Part shown: piece by piece, positions 23,974 to 32,536 of the stretch
How positions within the stretch are numbered: the first letter of the stretch is position 1
Layout: each line of letters starts with the position of its first letter
Assembly (NCBI GenBank): GCA_041744575.1
Contig: JBGTKP010000057.1
Coordinates: 38,260 to 102,259, forward strand
Direction of reading: 5' to 3'
Length of the DNA: 64,000 nucleotides
DNA from: JTS-RE37 sp041744575
GTDB lineage: Bacteria; Bacteroidota; Bacteroidia; Flavobacteriales; Flavobacteriaceae
Made by a program: the position numbers and the translations under genes
The notes under the pieces: model-generated
Databases searched by the model: none
What the model was told of the DNA's origin: nothing
What the model saw: only the letters and a program-made list of their open reading frames with translations

Positions 23974-26900
23974 TTACTTGAGGGTGAGCACAAGGTCTTC
24001 CGCATTCACCAGGCTGCCACTTCCCAACTGAATTTTGTCAACAGTTCCCTCTTCTGTCGCAGTGACAGTCGTTTCCATCTTCATGGCTTCAATGACAAAC
24101 AGGGGTTCGTTCTTTTTAACCTTCTGCCCATTCTTGACCAGGACACTGGAAAGCAACCCTTGCAATGGGGCACCGATTTGTTTTGGATCATCAGGGAGTG
24201 CCTTTGTATTTTCAATCTTGGTAACCTTGATGCTGGTATCCTTAACACTCACTTCCCGCAACTGGCCGTTTACCTTGAAAAAGATCCCAACCATGCCGTC
24301 TTCATCTGGTTCACCGACCGATACAAGCGAAATCAGGATATTTTTACCCCGGTCCAGTTCAACCAATATTTCTTCCCCTATGTCCATTCCATAGAAAAAA
24401 TTCTTCGTAGGGATGGCCATTACATTCCCATATTTCAAATGGTTGTTATACGCATCGGTAAAGACCTTAGGGTAGAGCTTATAGGAAAGAAAATCCGTCA
24501 TCTTTAATTCCCTGCCCATTCCCTTGTCAAATTGCTTCTTAAAGGCTGAAAATTCCTTGTCAAAATCGATGGGCTCCAGATGGGCATTAGGCCGGTTGGA
24601 ATAAGGCTTGGCACCTTTTAAAACCAATTTTTGGAGTTTTTTTGGAAAGCCCCCAACCGGTTGCCCGAGGTCTCCTTTAAAAAAGCTGATCACCGATTGG
24701 GGAAAGGAGATGGTATCGCCTTTCTCCAGGACATCCTGGATGCTGTACCCGTTACTGATGAGATACTGCGCCATATCACCCACCACCTTAGAGCTCGGGG
24801 TGACTTTTACAATATCCCCGAAAAGCTGATTCACTTCGCCATACATTCGGGTCACCTCCGGGAACTTGTCCTCGAGACCCAGAGCGATGGCCTGTCCCTT
24901 CAAATTGGAATACTGACCGCCGGGAATTTCATGGGTATAGACCTCTCCGGTCCCGGACAACAAGCCTGATTCAAACGGATAATAATATTTCCTCACCGTT
25001 TCCCAATAGTTGCTGTAAGCAGCCAGCTTCTGACTGTCCATCAGATGCTCCCGCTTATGAAACCGCAGCATTTCCATCACTGCATTGAAATTAGGTTGTG
25101 AAGTAAGTCCGGACAGCCCGCCCAGGGCCACATCAATCACATCTACCCCGGCCTCCACCGCCTTCAGATACATGGCAGCCTGAATGGATGACGTATCATG
25201 CGTATGCAGATGGATCGGGATCTTGATTTCCGACTTGAGAGAACTGATGAGTTCATAGGCTGCATAGGGCTTCAGAAGGCCGGCCATATCCTTTACGGCC
25301 AGAATGTGAGCACCTGCATTCTCAATATCCCTGGCAAGTTGAATGTAATATTTAAGATCATACTTGGTTTTGGAAGGATCGAGGATGTCGCCGGTATAAC
25401 AGATAGATCCCTCTGCCAGACCCTTTGTATGTTTCCGTACAAATCCGATACAGGGGGCCAGGGATTTCATCCAGTTAAGGGAATCGAAAATCCTGAAAAG
25501 ATCTATCCCGGTCTCCCAGGATTGTTCAACGAATTTTTCAATGAGATTATCCGGGTAAGCCGTGTAGCCAACCCCGTTGGAACCGCGGATAAGCATTTGC
25601 AAAAGAATATTGGGCATCGCTTTGCGAAGGAGTGCCAGGCGTTCCCAAGGGTTTTCCTGCAGGAAACGAAGGCAGACATCAAAGGTCGCGCCACCCCAGA
25701 CCTCCATGCTGAAGATCCCGGGATGGTTCCTGGCATACCCTTCCGCTACCCTGAGCATATCCATCGTGCGCATCCTGGTGGCCAGCAGGCTCTGATGCGC
25801 ATCTCGCATGGTCGTATCGGTGTAATGGATCTTTTTTTCCTTCTTCAGCCACGCGGCGAATCGCTCCGGCCCCAACTCTGTCAACATGTCTTTGGTGCCC
25901 CTCGGAAATTCCTTGACTTTGGGAAAAGTGGGGACGACGGGCTTCACAAATACATGGTGAGGATCTTTTCTTTTAACGTCTGGATTTCCGTTCACAATAA
26001 CTTCACCTAAGTAATCCACCAATTTATTGGCACGGTTTCTCGGTTCAGTGAATTTAAAAAGAGCAGGTTCGTTCTTTATAAAGTTCACTGTGACCTTTCC
26101 TTCCCTGAATGTAGGATGACTCAGAATGTTATCCAAAAAGGCCATATTGGTCTTCACCCCACGGATCCGGAATTCGGCCAGCGCCCTGCGCATCTTTCGG
26201 CACGACCCGTCCAGGGTCCGGCTCAGGGCGGATACTTTGACGAGCATTGAATCAAAAAATGGGGAAATATAGACCCCCTGATAGACACTGCCAGCATCCA
26301 GCCTTATTCCAAAACCAGAGGCGCTCCTGTAGGTGGAAACGATGCCGTAATCCGGCTTAAAATCATTGGCAGGATCTTCTGTCGTGATTCGACATTGCAG
26401 GGCTTGCCCCGTAACCACAACAGCTTCCTGATTCTGTATCTTTATCTGTTTGTCCGAAAGCCGGTATCCCCCGGCAATGAAAAGCTGCGCCTTCACAAGG
26501 TCAATATTGGTGATCATTTCCGTCACTGTATGTTCGACCTGAATTCTGGGATTTACCTCTATAAAATAGATACTTCCGTCTTCATCCACCAGAAATTCGA
26601 CCGTCCCGATATTATTGTAATCCACCGCCTTACAAATGGCAAGGGCATAGCTGTACAGAAGCTCCCGGGTAACATCCGGCAGTCCGATGGAAGGTGCAAA
26701 TTCTATAACCTTCTGATATCGCCTTTGCACGGAGCAATCCCGTTCATATAGGTGCACCATGTTCCCATGGGTATCAGCCACGATCTGCACCTCGATGTGC
26801 TTCGGGTTCTCCACGAATTTTTCCAGGAAAACGGTATCGTCCCCAAAGGCATTCAGGGATTCCCGTCTGGCTTCAGGAAAGGAATTCTTTAGTTCTCCCT

Positions 26901-27426
26901 CGTTGCGGATCACCCGCATGCCCCGTCCCCCGCCTCCGGATGCGGCCTTTAACATCACAGGGTACCCAATGCGATTTGCTTCGGATACGGCAGTTTTAAG
27001 ATCCTTTAAATCCTTTTCACTGCTCTGAATGACCGGTACCTTATTGGCAACAGCTACCAATTTTGCTGTAATCTTATCCCCCAGTGATTTGAGTACTGAA
27101 ACTCTGGGACCGACGAAAATAATTCCATTCTCCCCGCATTTTCTGGCAAATTCAGCATTTTCTGAGAGGAATCCGTATCCCGGGTGAATGGCATCAACAT
27201 TGTTGTCAATAGCCACCTGGATGATGGCATCCATATCCAGATAAGGCTTTAGAGGCTCATTGTCCTCTCCAATCTGGTAGCATTCGTCAGCCTTATATCT
27301 GTGAAGTGAATACCGGTCCTCATACGTATAGATGCCTACCGTTTTAATTCCAATTTCCACACAAGCCCTGAAAATACGAATGGCTATTTCCCCTCTGTTG
27401 GCTACAAGTACTTTTTTTATATCCAC
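23974..27426 (-). CDS. pyc: Pyruvate carboxylase
   Basis: A 1150-residue single-chain enzyme of normal length. Order: biotin carboxylase domain (about residues 1-460; LVANRGEIAIRIFRAC, the ATP-grasp loop KAASGGGGRGMRVI, EVNPRIQVEHTVTE), carboxyltransferase TIM barrel (about 530-830; HYTDTTMRDAHQSLLATRMR, HLHTHDTS), and the C-terminal biotinyl domain with the biotin Lys at about 1116 in VIEAMKMETTV. It makes oxaloacetate from pyruvate, bicarbonate and ATP, refilling the TCA cycle. Biotin is attached by the BirA encoded at 38300-39025. Confidence 0.98.
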   Translation of the reverse strand: MDIKKVLVANRGEIAIRIFRACVEIGIKTVGIYTYEDRYSLHRYKADECYQIGEDNEPLKPYLDMDAIIQVAIDNNVDAIHPGYGFLSENAEFARKCGENGIIFVGPRVSVLKSLGDKITAKLVAVANKVPVIQSSEKDLKDLKTAVSEANRIGYPVMLKAASGGGGRGMRVIRNEGELKNSFPEARRESLNAFGDDTVFLEKFVENPKHIEVQIVADTHGNMVHLYERDCSVQRRYQKVIEFAPSIGLPDVTRELLYSYALAICKAVDYNNIGTVEFLVDEDGSIYFIEVNPRIQVEHTVTEMITNIDLVKAQLFIAGGYRLSDKQIKIQNQEAVVVTGQALQCRITTEDPANDFKPDYGIVSTYRSASGFGIRLDAGSVYQGVYISPFFDSMLVKVSALSRTLDGSCRKMRRALAEFRIRGVKTNMAFLDNILSHPTFREGKVTVNFIKNEPALFKFTEPRNRANKLVDYLGEVIVNGNPDVKRKDPHHVFVKPVVPTFPKVKEFPRGTKDMLTELGPERFAAWLKKEKKIHYTDTTMRDAHQSLLATRMRTMDMLRVAEGYARNHPGIFSMEVWGGATFDVCLRFLQENPWERLALLRKAMPNILLQMLIRGSNGVGYTAYPDNLIEKFVEQSWETGIDLFRIFDSLNWMKSLAPCIGFVRKHTKGLAEGSICYTGDILDPSKTKYDLKYYIQLARDIENAGAHILAVKDMAGLLKPYAAYELISSLKSEIKIPIHLHTHDTSSIQAAMYLKAVEAGVDVIDVALGGLSGLTSQPNFNAVMEMLRFHKREHLMDSQKLAAYSNYWETVRKYYYPFESGLLSGTGEVYTHEIPGGQYSNLKGQAIALGLEDKFPEVTRMYGEVNQLFGDIVKVTPSSKVVGDMAQYLISNGYSIQDVLEKGDTISFPQSVISFFKGDLGQPVGGFPKKLQKLVLKGAKPYSNRPNAHLEPIDFDKEFSAFKKQFDKGMGRELKMTDFLSYKLYPKVFTDAYNNHLKYGNVMAIPTKNFFYGMDIGEEILVELDRGKNILISLVSVGEPDEDGMVGIFFKVNGQLREVSVKDTSIKVTKIENTKALPDDPKQIGAPLQGLLSSVLVKNGQKVKKNEPLFVIEAMKMETTVTATEEGTVDKIQLGSGSLVNAEDLVLTLK

Positions 27427-27627
27427 CCCCTGCTAGTTTTAGACTCCTTAATTGCTGAACAAACATACTTTTTTTGGGGACGCAAAACAATGGGATTCCC
27501 TTATAAAATAGGCCCGAATTGTTACAATTTCACATTAGTGCTATTGGTTTTTTTCAAAGGTGTAAGCGTCAGGAAAGCCCAAAATGGAATCACAGAAAAT
27601 AAAACCCGCCATATACAGCTGATTAAC

Positions 27628-27658
27628 TTGACAAACGTGGCCAATTGTCGTATCTTTA
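27628..27658 (+). promoter_or_regulatory. Promoter of the THX gene
   Basis: TTG (27628-27630), 20 bases, and TATCTTTA (27651-27658) match the Bacteroidota promoter except for the last base. The predicted transcript starts about 15 bases before the THX ATG. The remainder of the pyc-THX gap (27427-27627) shows nothing I recognise. Confidence 0.6.
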
Positions 27659-27677
27659 GAGATACACTGATCTGATC

Positions 27678-27806
27678 ATGGGAAAAGGCGATAAAAAAAC
27701 AAAAAGAGGTAAAATTGCCAACCGTACTTATGGTGCCAGACGCAGGCCCAGAATTAAACGCAAACCTACCGTCGAGGAAAAGATAGCCCTTAAGAACAAG
27801 GCTTAG
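27678..27806 (+). CDS. 30S ribosomal protein THX
   Basis: A 42-residue, very basic protein starting MGKGDKKTKRGKIANRTYGA, which matches THX, a small peptide that stabilises 16S rRNA in the 30S head of Thermus and is widespread in Bacteroidota. It has its own promoter and is not in an operon. Its TAG stop overlaps the TAA stop of the convergent lipoprotein gene in the tetranucleotide TTAG. Confidence 0.9.
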   Translation: MGKGDKKTKRGKIANRTYGARRRPRIKRKPTVEEKIALKNKA

Positions 27807-28168
27807 TCAATCATGAACTCCAGGGTAAGTTCCCCTGCATCGGTAATATTGAGCTCATAGGTGTAAAAACCATCCGGCAACGGCGTTTCCCCTACAAAGT
27901 CGATTGGCTGTAGAACAAAGGATTCAGCACCCGAAGTTACCTCAATTAAAGCTGTACGATAGGCGGTTTCATAGTCAAAATATTCGGAGAAGGAATCCGG
28001 AGCAACGTTCAGATGTACTTCCTCTGCGTCTCCAACCTGTACCTCATCAAAATTCAGTGCGCTTTGATTTCGTACCCGAATATGCACCGCATTCAGATCG
28101 TCGTCTCTGTCAGTGCACCCTGAAAAGGAAATACTGAGCAACAGCATTAAGAAGAAAGGCCATTTCAT
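27803..28168 (-). CDS. Small lipoprotein of unknown function
   Basis: A 121-residue protein with a lipoprotein signal (MKWPFFLMLLLSISFSGC, lipidated Cys at 18) followed by an acidic spacer (TDRDDD) and an all-beta domain with alternating hydrophobic residues. I do not recognise a named family. It is convergent with and overlaps the THX gene by 4 bases. It may share a transcript with yaaA upstream, 56 bases away. Confidence 0.75.
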   Translation of the reverse strand: MKWPFFLMLLLSISFSGCTDRDDDLNAVHIRVRNQSALNFDEVQVGDAEEVHLNVAPDSFSEYFDYETAYRTALIEVTSGAESFVLQPIDFVGETPLPDGFYTYELNITDAGELTLEFMID

Positions 28169-28224
28169 AAATTTGATATTAAGGGATCTTCTACTTCTTA
28201 GAACGCAATGAACGCAAAATTAGT

Positions 28225-28983
28225 CTATCGCACAAAGACAAAGGTCTTTTCGTCTGACAGCGCTTCGCTGAAACCGTACCGTTTATAATTGAAACCTTTC
28301 AGACCTTCAAGGGTATCTGTCCGATGGTCCAGGATATATCTCGTCATATAACCTCTTGCCAACTTGGCATAAGTCATGATACTCTTGTATTCCCCCCCTT
28401 TAAAATCCCGGAATTCAGCTGTGATCACCGGAACTTTCAACAGGTCCTGATTTATGGCCTTAAAATATTCACTACTCGCAAGATTCAGACAAATTTCTCC
28501 TTCCTTTAATTCGTTATTAAGTTCATTTGAAATAATATTCGACCAGAATGCGTACAAATTCTTTTGTTTTCCGACCGCCATTTTTGTGCCCATTTCCAGC
28601 CGATAAGGCTGAATCAGGTCCAGAGGTTTAAGGAGTCCGTACAATCCGGAAATGATGCGGAGTGACTCCTGGAGAAAGGAGATTTTGTCCTGTTCAAGGG
28701 AATAGACGTCAAGCCCCCTATAAACGTCTCCACTAAAGGCATAAACGGCCTGTCGGGAATTCTCACGGGTAAAGGGCAGCTGCCAATCCTGATTCCGTTG
28801 ATAATTTAACTCGGCCAGGGAAGCAGAAATATGCATCATCTTTGCCAGACTGCGGGCCGATTTCTTTTTGATCAGCTTATGGAGCCTTTCTGATGCCTCG
28901 GGGAAAGCGACCATGGTATATTTTCCGGTTGGAATTGTCGATTTAAGGTCGAGGGATTTTGCAGGGGATAAAAGGATTTTCAT
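28225..28983 (-). CDS. yaaA: YaaA family peroxide-stress protein
   Basis: A 252-residue YaaA (DUF328) protein. The family marks are MKILLSPAKSLDL at the start, QAVYAFSGDVYRGLD, RIISGLYGLLKPLDLIQPYRLEMGTK split across about residues 105-130, and LNLASSEYF. In E. coli YaaA lowers free iron and protects DNA from peroxide damage. Start ATG at 28981-28983. The 127-base gap to the RluA gene contains nothing I recognise. Confidence 0.95.
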   Translation of the reverse strand: MKILLSPAKSLDLKSTIPTGKYTMVAFPEASERLHKLIKKKSARSLAKMMHISASLAELNYQRNQDWQLPFTRENSRQAVYAFSGDVYRGLDVYSLEQDKISFLQESLRIISGLYGLLKPLDLIQPYRLEMGTKMAVGKQKNLYAFWSNIISNELNNELKEGEICLNLASSEYFKAINQDLLKVPVITAEFRDFKGGEYKSIMTYAKLARGYMTRYILDHRTDTLEGLKGFNYKRYGFSEALSDEKTFVFVR

Positions 28984-29110
28984 TCTGGGAATTTACCGCA
29001 AAAATAGAAAGATTTCCGCAAGGGCCTGCAAGGTAAGTGCCAGGTACGGCAGGAACATTGCCTGTAACCACCCGTCACCATACACCAATGCTAACCGTAA
29101 GTCATGTCTT

Positions 29111-30142
29111 TCAGGTGTCTAGATGCCTGCTGTAATCTCTCCATTTCTGGATACAGAGCGCCATGTCCTTGGGCAAATCCGCTTCAAATTGCATGAACTG
29201 GCCGGTAGCTGGATGCACGAATCCCAGCGTCCTGGCGTGCAGGGCCTGCCTGGGTAATAAGCTGAAGGCGTTTTCCACAAACTGACGGTATTTCGTAAAG
29301 GTCGTGCCTTTCAGTATGGTGTCGCCCCCATATCGGGCATCATTGAACAGCGGGTGACCTATGTGTTTCATGTGGGCACGGATCTGGTGGGTCCTTCCCG
29401 TTTCAAGTTTACAGGATACCAGGGTTACATAACCCAGGTGTTCCAGAACGGTATAATGTGTTATTGCCTCTTTTCCATATTCTCCCTCCGGAAATACCTG
29501 CATTTGCAGCCGGTTTTTAGGGTTGCGTCCTATGTGGCCCGTAATTGTTCCGGAATCGGAAGGCATAATCCCCCAAACAAGGGCAACATATTCCCTGGTA
29601 CTGGATTTATCGAAAAATTGTTGTGCAAGACGGGTCATGGCCCTTTCTGTCTTGGCCACAACGAGCAGGCCTGAAGTATCCTTATCAATTCTATGAACAA
29701 GGCCTGGTCTTTCACTGCTGTTTACCGGCAGATGATCAAAGTGATACACGAGGGCGTTGATCAGTGTTCCGGAATAATTTCCATGACCCGGATGGACCAC
29801 CATCCCGGCTGGTTTATTAACGATGAGCAGGGCCTCATCCTCATAGCGGATGTCCAGAGGAATATTTTCAGGGGTAAGTAAAAATTCATAGGGGGGATGT
29901 TCAAATAGGACTTTGACCTCATCGCCTGCCTTTACTTTATAATTCGACCGGACCACTGCATCATTCACCCATATATTTCCATTTCGGGCAGCTTGCTGAA
30001 TTTTATTCCTTGTGGCATTCTCAATAAAATTCATGAGATATTTATCGACCCTTAATGGTTCCTGACCCTTTGCAGCAAGGAATCGGTAGTGTTCAAAAAG
30101 GGTGTCATCCGAAAGTTCTGAATGCGATTCGTCTTCCATCAC
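29111..30142 (-). CDS. rluD: RluA-family 23S rRNA pseudouridine synthase (RluD-like)
   Basis: A 343-residue protein with an N-terminal S4 RNA-binding domain (about residues 30-90; NKIQQAARNGNIWVNDAVV) and the RluA catalytic domain with the catalytic Asp in VHRIDKDTSGLLVVAK. RluD modifies helix 69 of 23S rRNA; the exact target here is inferred from domain layout. The frame opens with GTG at 30140 followed by ATG at 30137, and the ATG is more likely. It directly follows the PASTA gene, whose stop codon abuts the start. Confidence 0.9.
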   Translation of the reverse strand: MMEDESHSELSDDTLFEHYRFLAAKGQEPLRVDKYLMNFIENATRNKIQQAARNGNIWVNDAVVRSNYKVKAGDEVKVLFEHPPYEFLLTPENIPLDIRYEDEALLIVNKPAGMVVHPGHGNYSGTLINALVYHFDHLPVNSSERPGLVHRIDKDTSGLLVVAKTERAMTRLAQQFFDKSSTREYVALVWGIMPSDSGTITGHIGRNPKNRLQMQVFPEGEYGKEAITHYTVLEHLGYVTLVSCKLETGRTHQIRAHMKHIGHPLFNDARYGGDTILKGTTFTKYRQFVENAFSLLPRQALHARTLGFVHPATGQFMQFEADLPKDMALCIQKWRDYSRHLDT

Positions 30143-30730
30143 CTACTCAGAATCTGCTTTGACACGGGCCTCGTCAGGGATGGTGCCATTTCCGCAAACC
30201 AGTTCAATTTTAGAGGTTTTTGGCAATTTGTCTCCGGGACTTATAGGTTTGCCTTTGTAACGGATATAATAGACCATGTCTTTTCCAAGCTGATCTATAT
30301 AAGTTACACGTTGAATGTCAAGGCCCACCGCCCGAAGCATGGCGGTAGCATTGCGCTGGGTAACCTGTATGATCATCGGAACAGTAACCTTCTTATAGCC
30401 CGAAGGATTGACGGTAACATAGATTTTCCGGTTTTCCTTTACGCGGTTCCCGGCAGGGGGATTCTGTTCAATGATCGAAAATCTGGGGTATTCCGGATTA
30501 AAATTCGCGGAATCAAGAACCTCATATCTCAGATCCGACTCCTCGATCTTTTTACGCATTTCACTAACGGACATCCGGGCGAGATCCGGGACTTCAACAA
30601 ATTGACCGTGATTGGTTGACCCTTTTAACCACTGCAACAGGGCGAAAGTGATGACAACCAGGGCCGCCAGTGCCAATCCGATATTAATCAGGAACACCTT
30701 ACTTCGCAGGAAGTTGAAAAAGTTTTTCAT
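30143..30730 (-). CDS. PASTA-domain membrane protein
   Basis: A 195-residue protein with an N-terminal membrane helix (about residues 13-32) and two or three extracytoplasmic PASTA-like repeats (VEVPDLARMSVSEMRKKIEE, then VTVPMIIQVTQRNATAMLRA). PASTA domains bind peptidoglycan or muropeptides in Gram-positive kinases; here no kinase domain is attached. It lies upstream of the RluA gene in an apparent two-gene unit and is divergent from ddl. A TATCTTTG -7 box precedes it. Confidence 0.88.
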   Translation of the reverse strand: MKNFFNFLRSKVFLINIGLALAALVVITFALLQWLKGSTNHGQFVEVPDLARMSVSEMRKKIEESDLRYEVLDSANFNPEYPRFSIIEQNPPAGNRVKENRKIYVTVNPSGYKKVTVPMIIQVTQRNATAMLRAVGLDIQRVTYIDQLGKDMVYYIRYKGKPISPGDKLPKTSKIELVCGNGTIPDEARVKADSE

Positions 30731-30750
30731 ACCAGCATAAATTTACAAGG

Positions 30751-30758
30751 CAAAGATA
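30751..30758 (-). promoter_or_regulatory. -7 box of the PASTA-rluD unit
   Basis: The minus strand reads TATCTTTG, a full match to TAnnTTTG, 20 bases before the PASTA start codon. A clear -33 TTTG is not seen at the expected distance. Confidence 0.5.
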
Positions 30759-30906
30759 ATGAAAGGGCCAGAAAAATCCTGTTTACTAATGCATTTGCAC
30801 CTGTCCTAAACCGATTTCCTGCAAAAAATGGAAAACCGCCACTTTTTTCTTTACTTTGAAGCAACAGAACGAGGGTACGTACAGCGCTCCTAAGGATAAC
30901 GAAAGG

Positions 30907-31896
30907 ATGAAAAAAAATATTGCCATCATCATGGGTGGATATTCAAGTGAATATCCTATTTCTATTAAAAGCGGTAATGTGGTATTCCAATACCTTGATA
31001 AAGATAAGTTTGAGGTATACCGAATTATCATCACCCCTGAAAAATGGACCTGCCTTGCGCCCGATGATGAGGAATACGAGGTAGACCGGCACGACTTCAG
31101 CATCAGTCCGGACCAGGGAAAACTGAATTTTGATTGTGTTTTCAACGCGATCCATGGTTCCCCCGGGGAAGATGGTTATATGCAGGCGTATTTCCGACTT
31201 CTCGGGATGCCTCAAACCTCCTGTGACCATTATCAGGCGGCCCTCACCTTTAATAAAAGAGATCTGCTGAGTGTTCTAAAACCCTACGGGATCCGTTGCG
31301 CGACTTCGTACTACCTCAATTTAGGACAGGAAGTGAGAACGCAGGATATTGTCGCCAAGGTGGGTCTGCCTTGCTTTGTAAAGGCCAACAGGGCAGGGAG
31401 TAGTTTTGGGATCAGCAAGGTATACGAGGAAAAGGAATTGCCTGAAGCCATCGAAAGGGCCTACAAGGAAGATGACGAGATAATAATAGAGTCTTTTCTC
31501 GAGGGTACCGAGGTTTCTGTAGGTGTAATAAAATATGCGGGTAAAACGATGGTATTACCCATTACAGAGATCGTTTCGGAAAATGATTTCTTTGATTATG
31601 AAGCCAAGTATGAAGGTAAATCCCAGGAAATTACACCGGCAAGAATTTCTGAAGCGCAGGAAAAAAAGATCATAGACACGGCGCGATTCGCCTATGACGT
31701 TCTTAAAATGAAGGGATATACTAGAAGTGAGTTTATTATCATCGGTGATGATCCGTTTCTCCTGGAAATCAATACCACCCCCGGATTGACAGAGGAAAGC
31801 ATCTTGCCAAAGCAGGCCGCTGCCGCCGGGATATCCCTCTCTTTGTTGTTTGAAAGTGCCATTGACGAGGCTTTGGCACAAAAACAATACCTTTGA
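30907..31896 (+). CDS. ddl: D-alanine--D-alanine ligase
   Basis: A 329-residue ATP-grasp enzyme that makes D-Ala-D-Ala for peptidoglycan. The start MKKNIAIIMGGYSSE at 30907 is chosen over an in-frame ATG 17 codons upstream, whose residues are not family-like. Signatures: NAIHGSPGEDGYMQ, VKANRAGSSFGISKV and EINTTPGLTEESILP with the Mg-binding Asn. It is followed by coaD after 20 bases. The usual His in GGxSxEH is replaced by Tyr (GGYSSEY). Confidence 0.95.
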   Translation: MKKNIAIIMGGYSSEYPISIKSGNVVFQYLDKDKFEVYRIIITPEKWTCLAPDDEEYEVDRHDFSISPDQGKLNFDCVFNAIHGSPGEDGYMQAYFRLLGMPQTSCDHYQAALTFNKRDLLSVLKPYGIRCATSYYLNLGQEVRTQDIVAKVGLPCFVKANRAGSSFGISKVYEEKELPEAIERAYKEDDEIIIESFLEGTEVSVGVIKYAGKTMVLPITEIVSENDFFDYEAKYEGKSQEITPARISEAQEKKIIDTARFAYDVLKMKGYTRSEFIIIGDDPFLLEINTTPGLTEESILPKQAAAAGISLSLLFESAIDEALAQKQYL

Positions 31897-31916
31897 TCCC
31901 ACCAACGCCATCCAAC

Positions 31917-32372
31917 ATGAGACGCGCCATTTTTCCAGGTTCTTTTGACCCGATCACCCTGGGACATTACGACATCATTCATAGAGGTATTCCGCTTTTT
32001 GATGAACTGATTATAGCCATTGGTATCAATACTGACAAAAAGTACATGTTTTCCCTTAAGGACCGGCAACATTTTATTACCGAAGCATTCAAGAATGAGC
32101 AAAAAATCCGTGTCCTGACCTATGAGGGCCTCACGGTAGATTTTTGCAAAAAGATGGACGCCAGCTTTATCCTTCGTGGATTGCGTAATCCAGGGGATTT
32201 TGAATTTGAAAAAGCGATTGCACATACCAATCGGAAACTTTCAGAAATTGAAACCGTTTTTTTACTGACCTCCTCTGGGAAATCCTTTATCAGCTCCTCC
32301 ATCGTACGGGATGTGATCCGAAACCGCGGGGACTATACGGGCCTTGTGCCGGATACCGTCAGGATCAGATAG
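31917..32372 (+). CDS. coaD: Phosphopantetheine adenylyltransferase
   Basis: A 151-residue nucleotidyltransferase catalysing the fourth step of CoA synthesis. The start MRRAIFPGSFDPITLGHYDI at 31917 carries the TxGH-type motif (TLGH); the C-terminus has the SSSIVRDVIRNRGD segment for ATP binding. The upstream eight codons of the open frame are unlikely to be translated. It is probably cotranscribed with ddl. The 164 bases after it contain no recognised gene. Confidence 0.96.
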   Translation: MRRAIFPGSFDPITLGHYDIIHRGIPLFDELIIAIGINTDKKYMFSLKDRQHFITEAFKNEQKIRVLTYEGLTVDFCKKMDASFILRGLRNPGDFEFEKAIAHTNRKLSEIETVFLLTSSGKSFISSSIVRDVIRNRGDYTGLVPDTVRIR

Positions 32373-32536
32373 CCTCCCGGAAAATTATCCCGGAGGGCGC
32401 GCAACCCGCTTCACCGGCAATGAAAATACCTTCATATTGGGATTTCAGAATCCTATTGTCTCTTTTTGGATAATTCCTGATAAAATAGCGGCCTCACAAC
32501 TACTTTGAGCTAGTTCACAACAATGATTGCTGGAAA

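Noticed and set aside
25198..26010. 270-codon plus-strand open frame
   Set aside because: It lies wholly antisense to the carboxyltransferase domain of pyruvate carboxylase, which has unmistakable catalytic motifs; the plus-strand translation resembles no family.
32370..32400. GC-rich inverted repeat after coaD
   Set aside because: The stem needs a bulge and no T-run follows, so it is not a convincing terminator.
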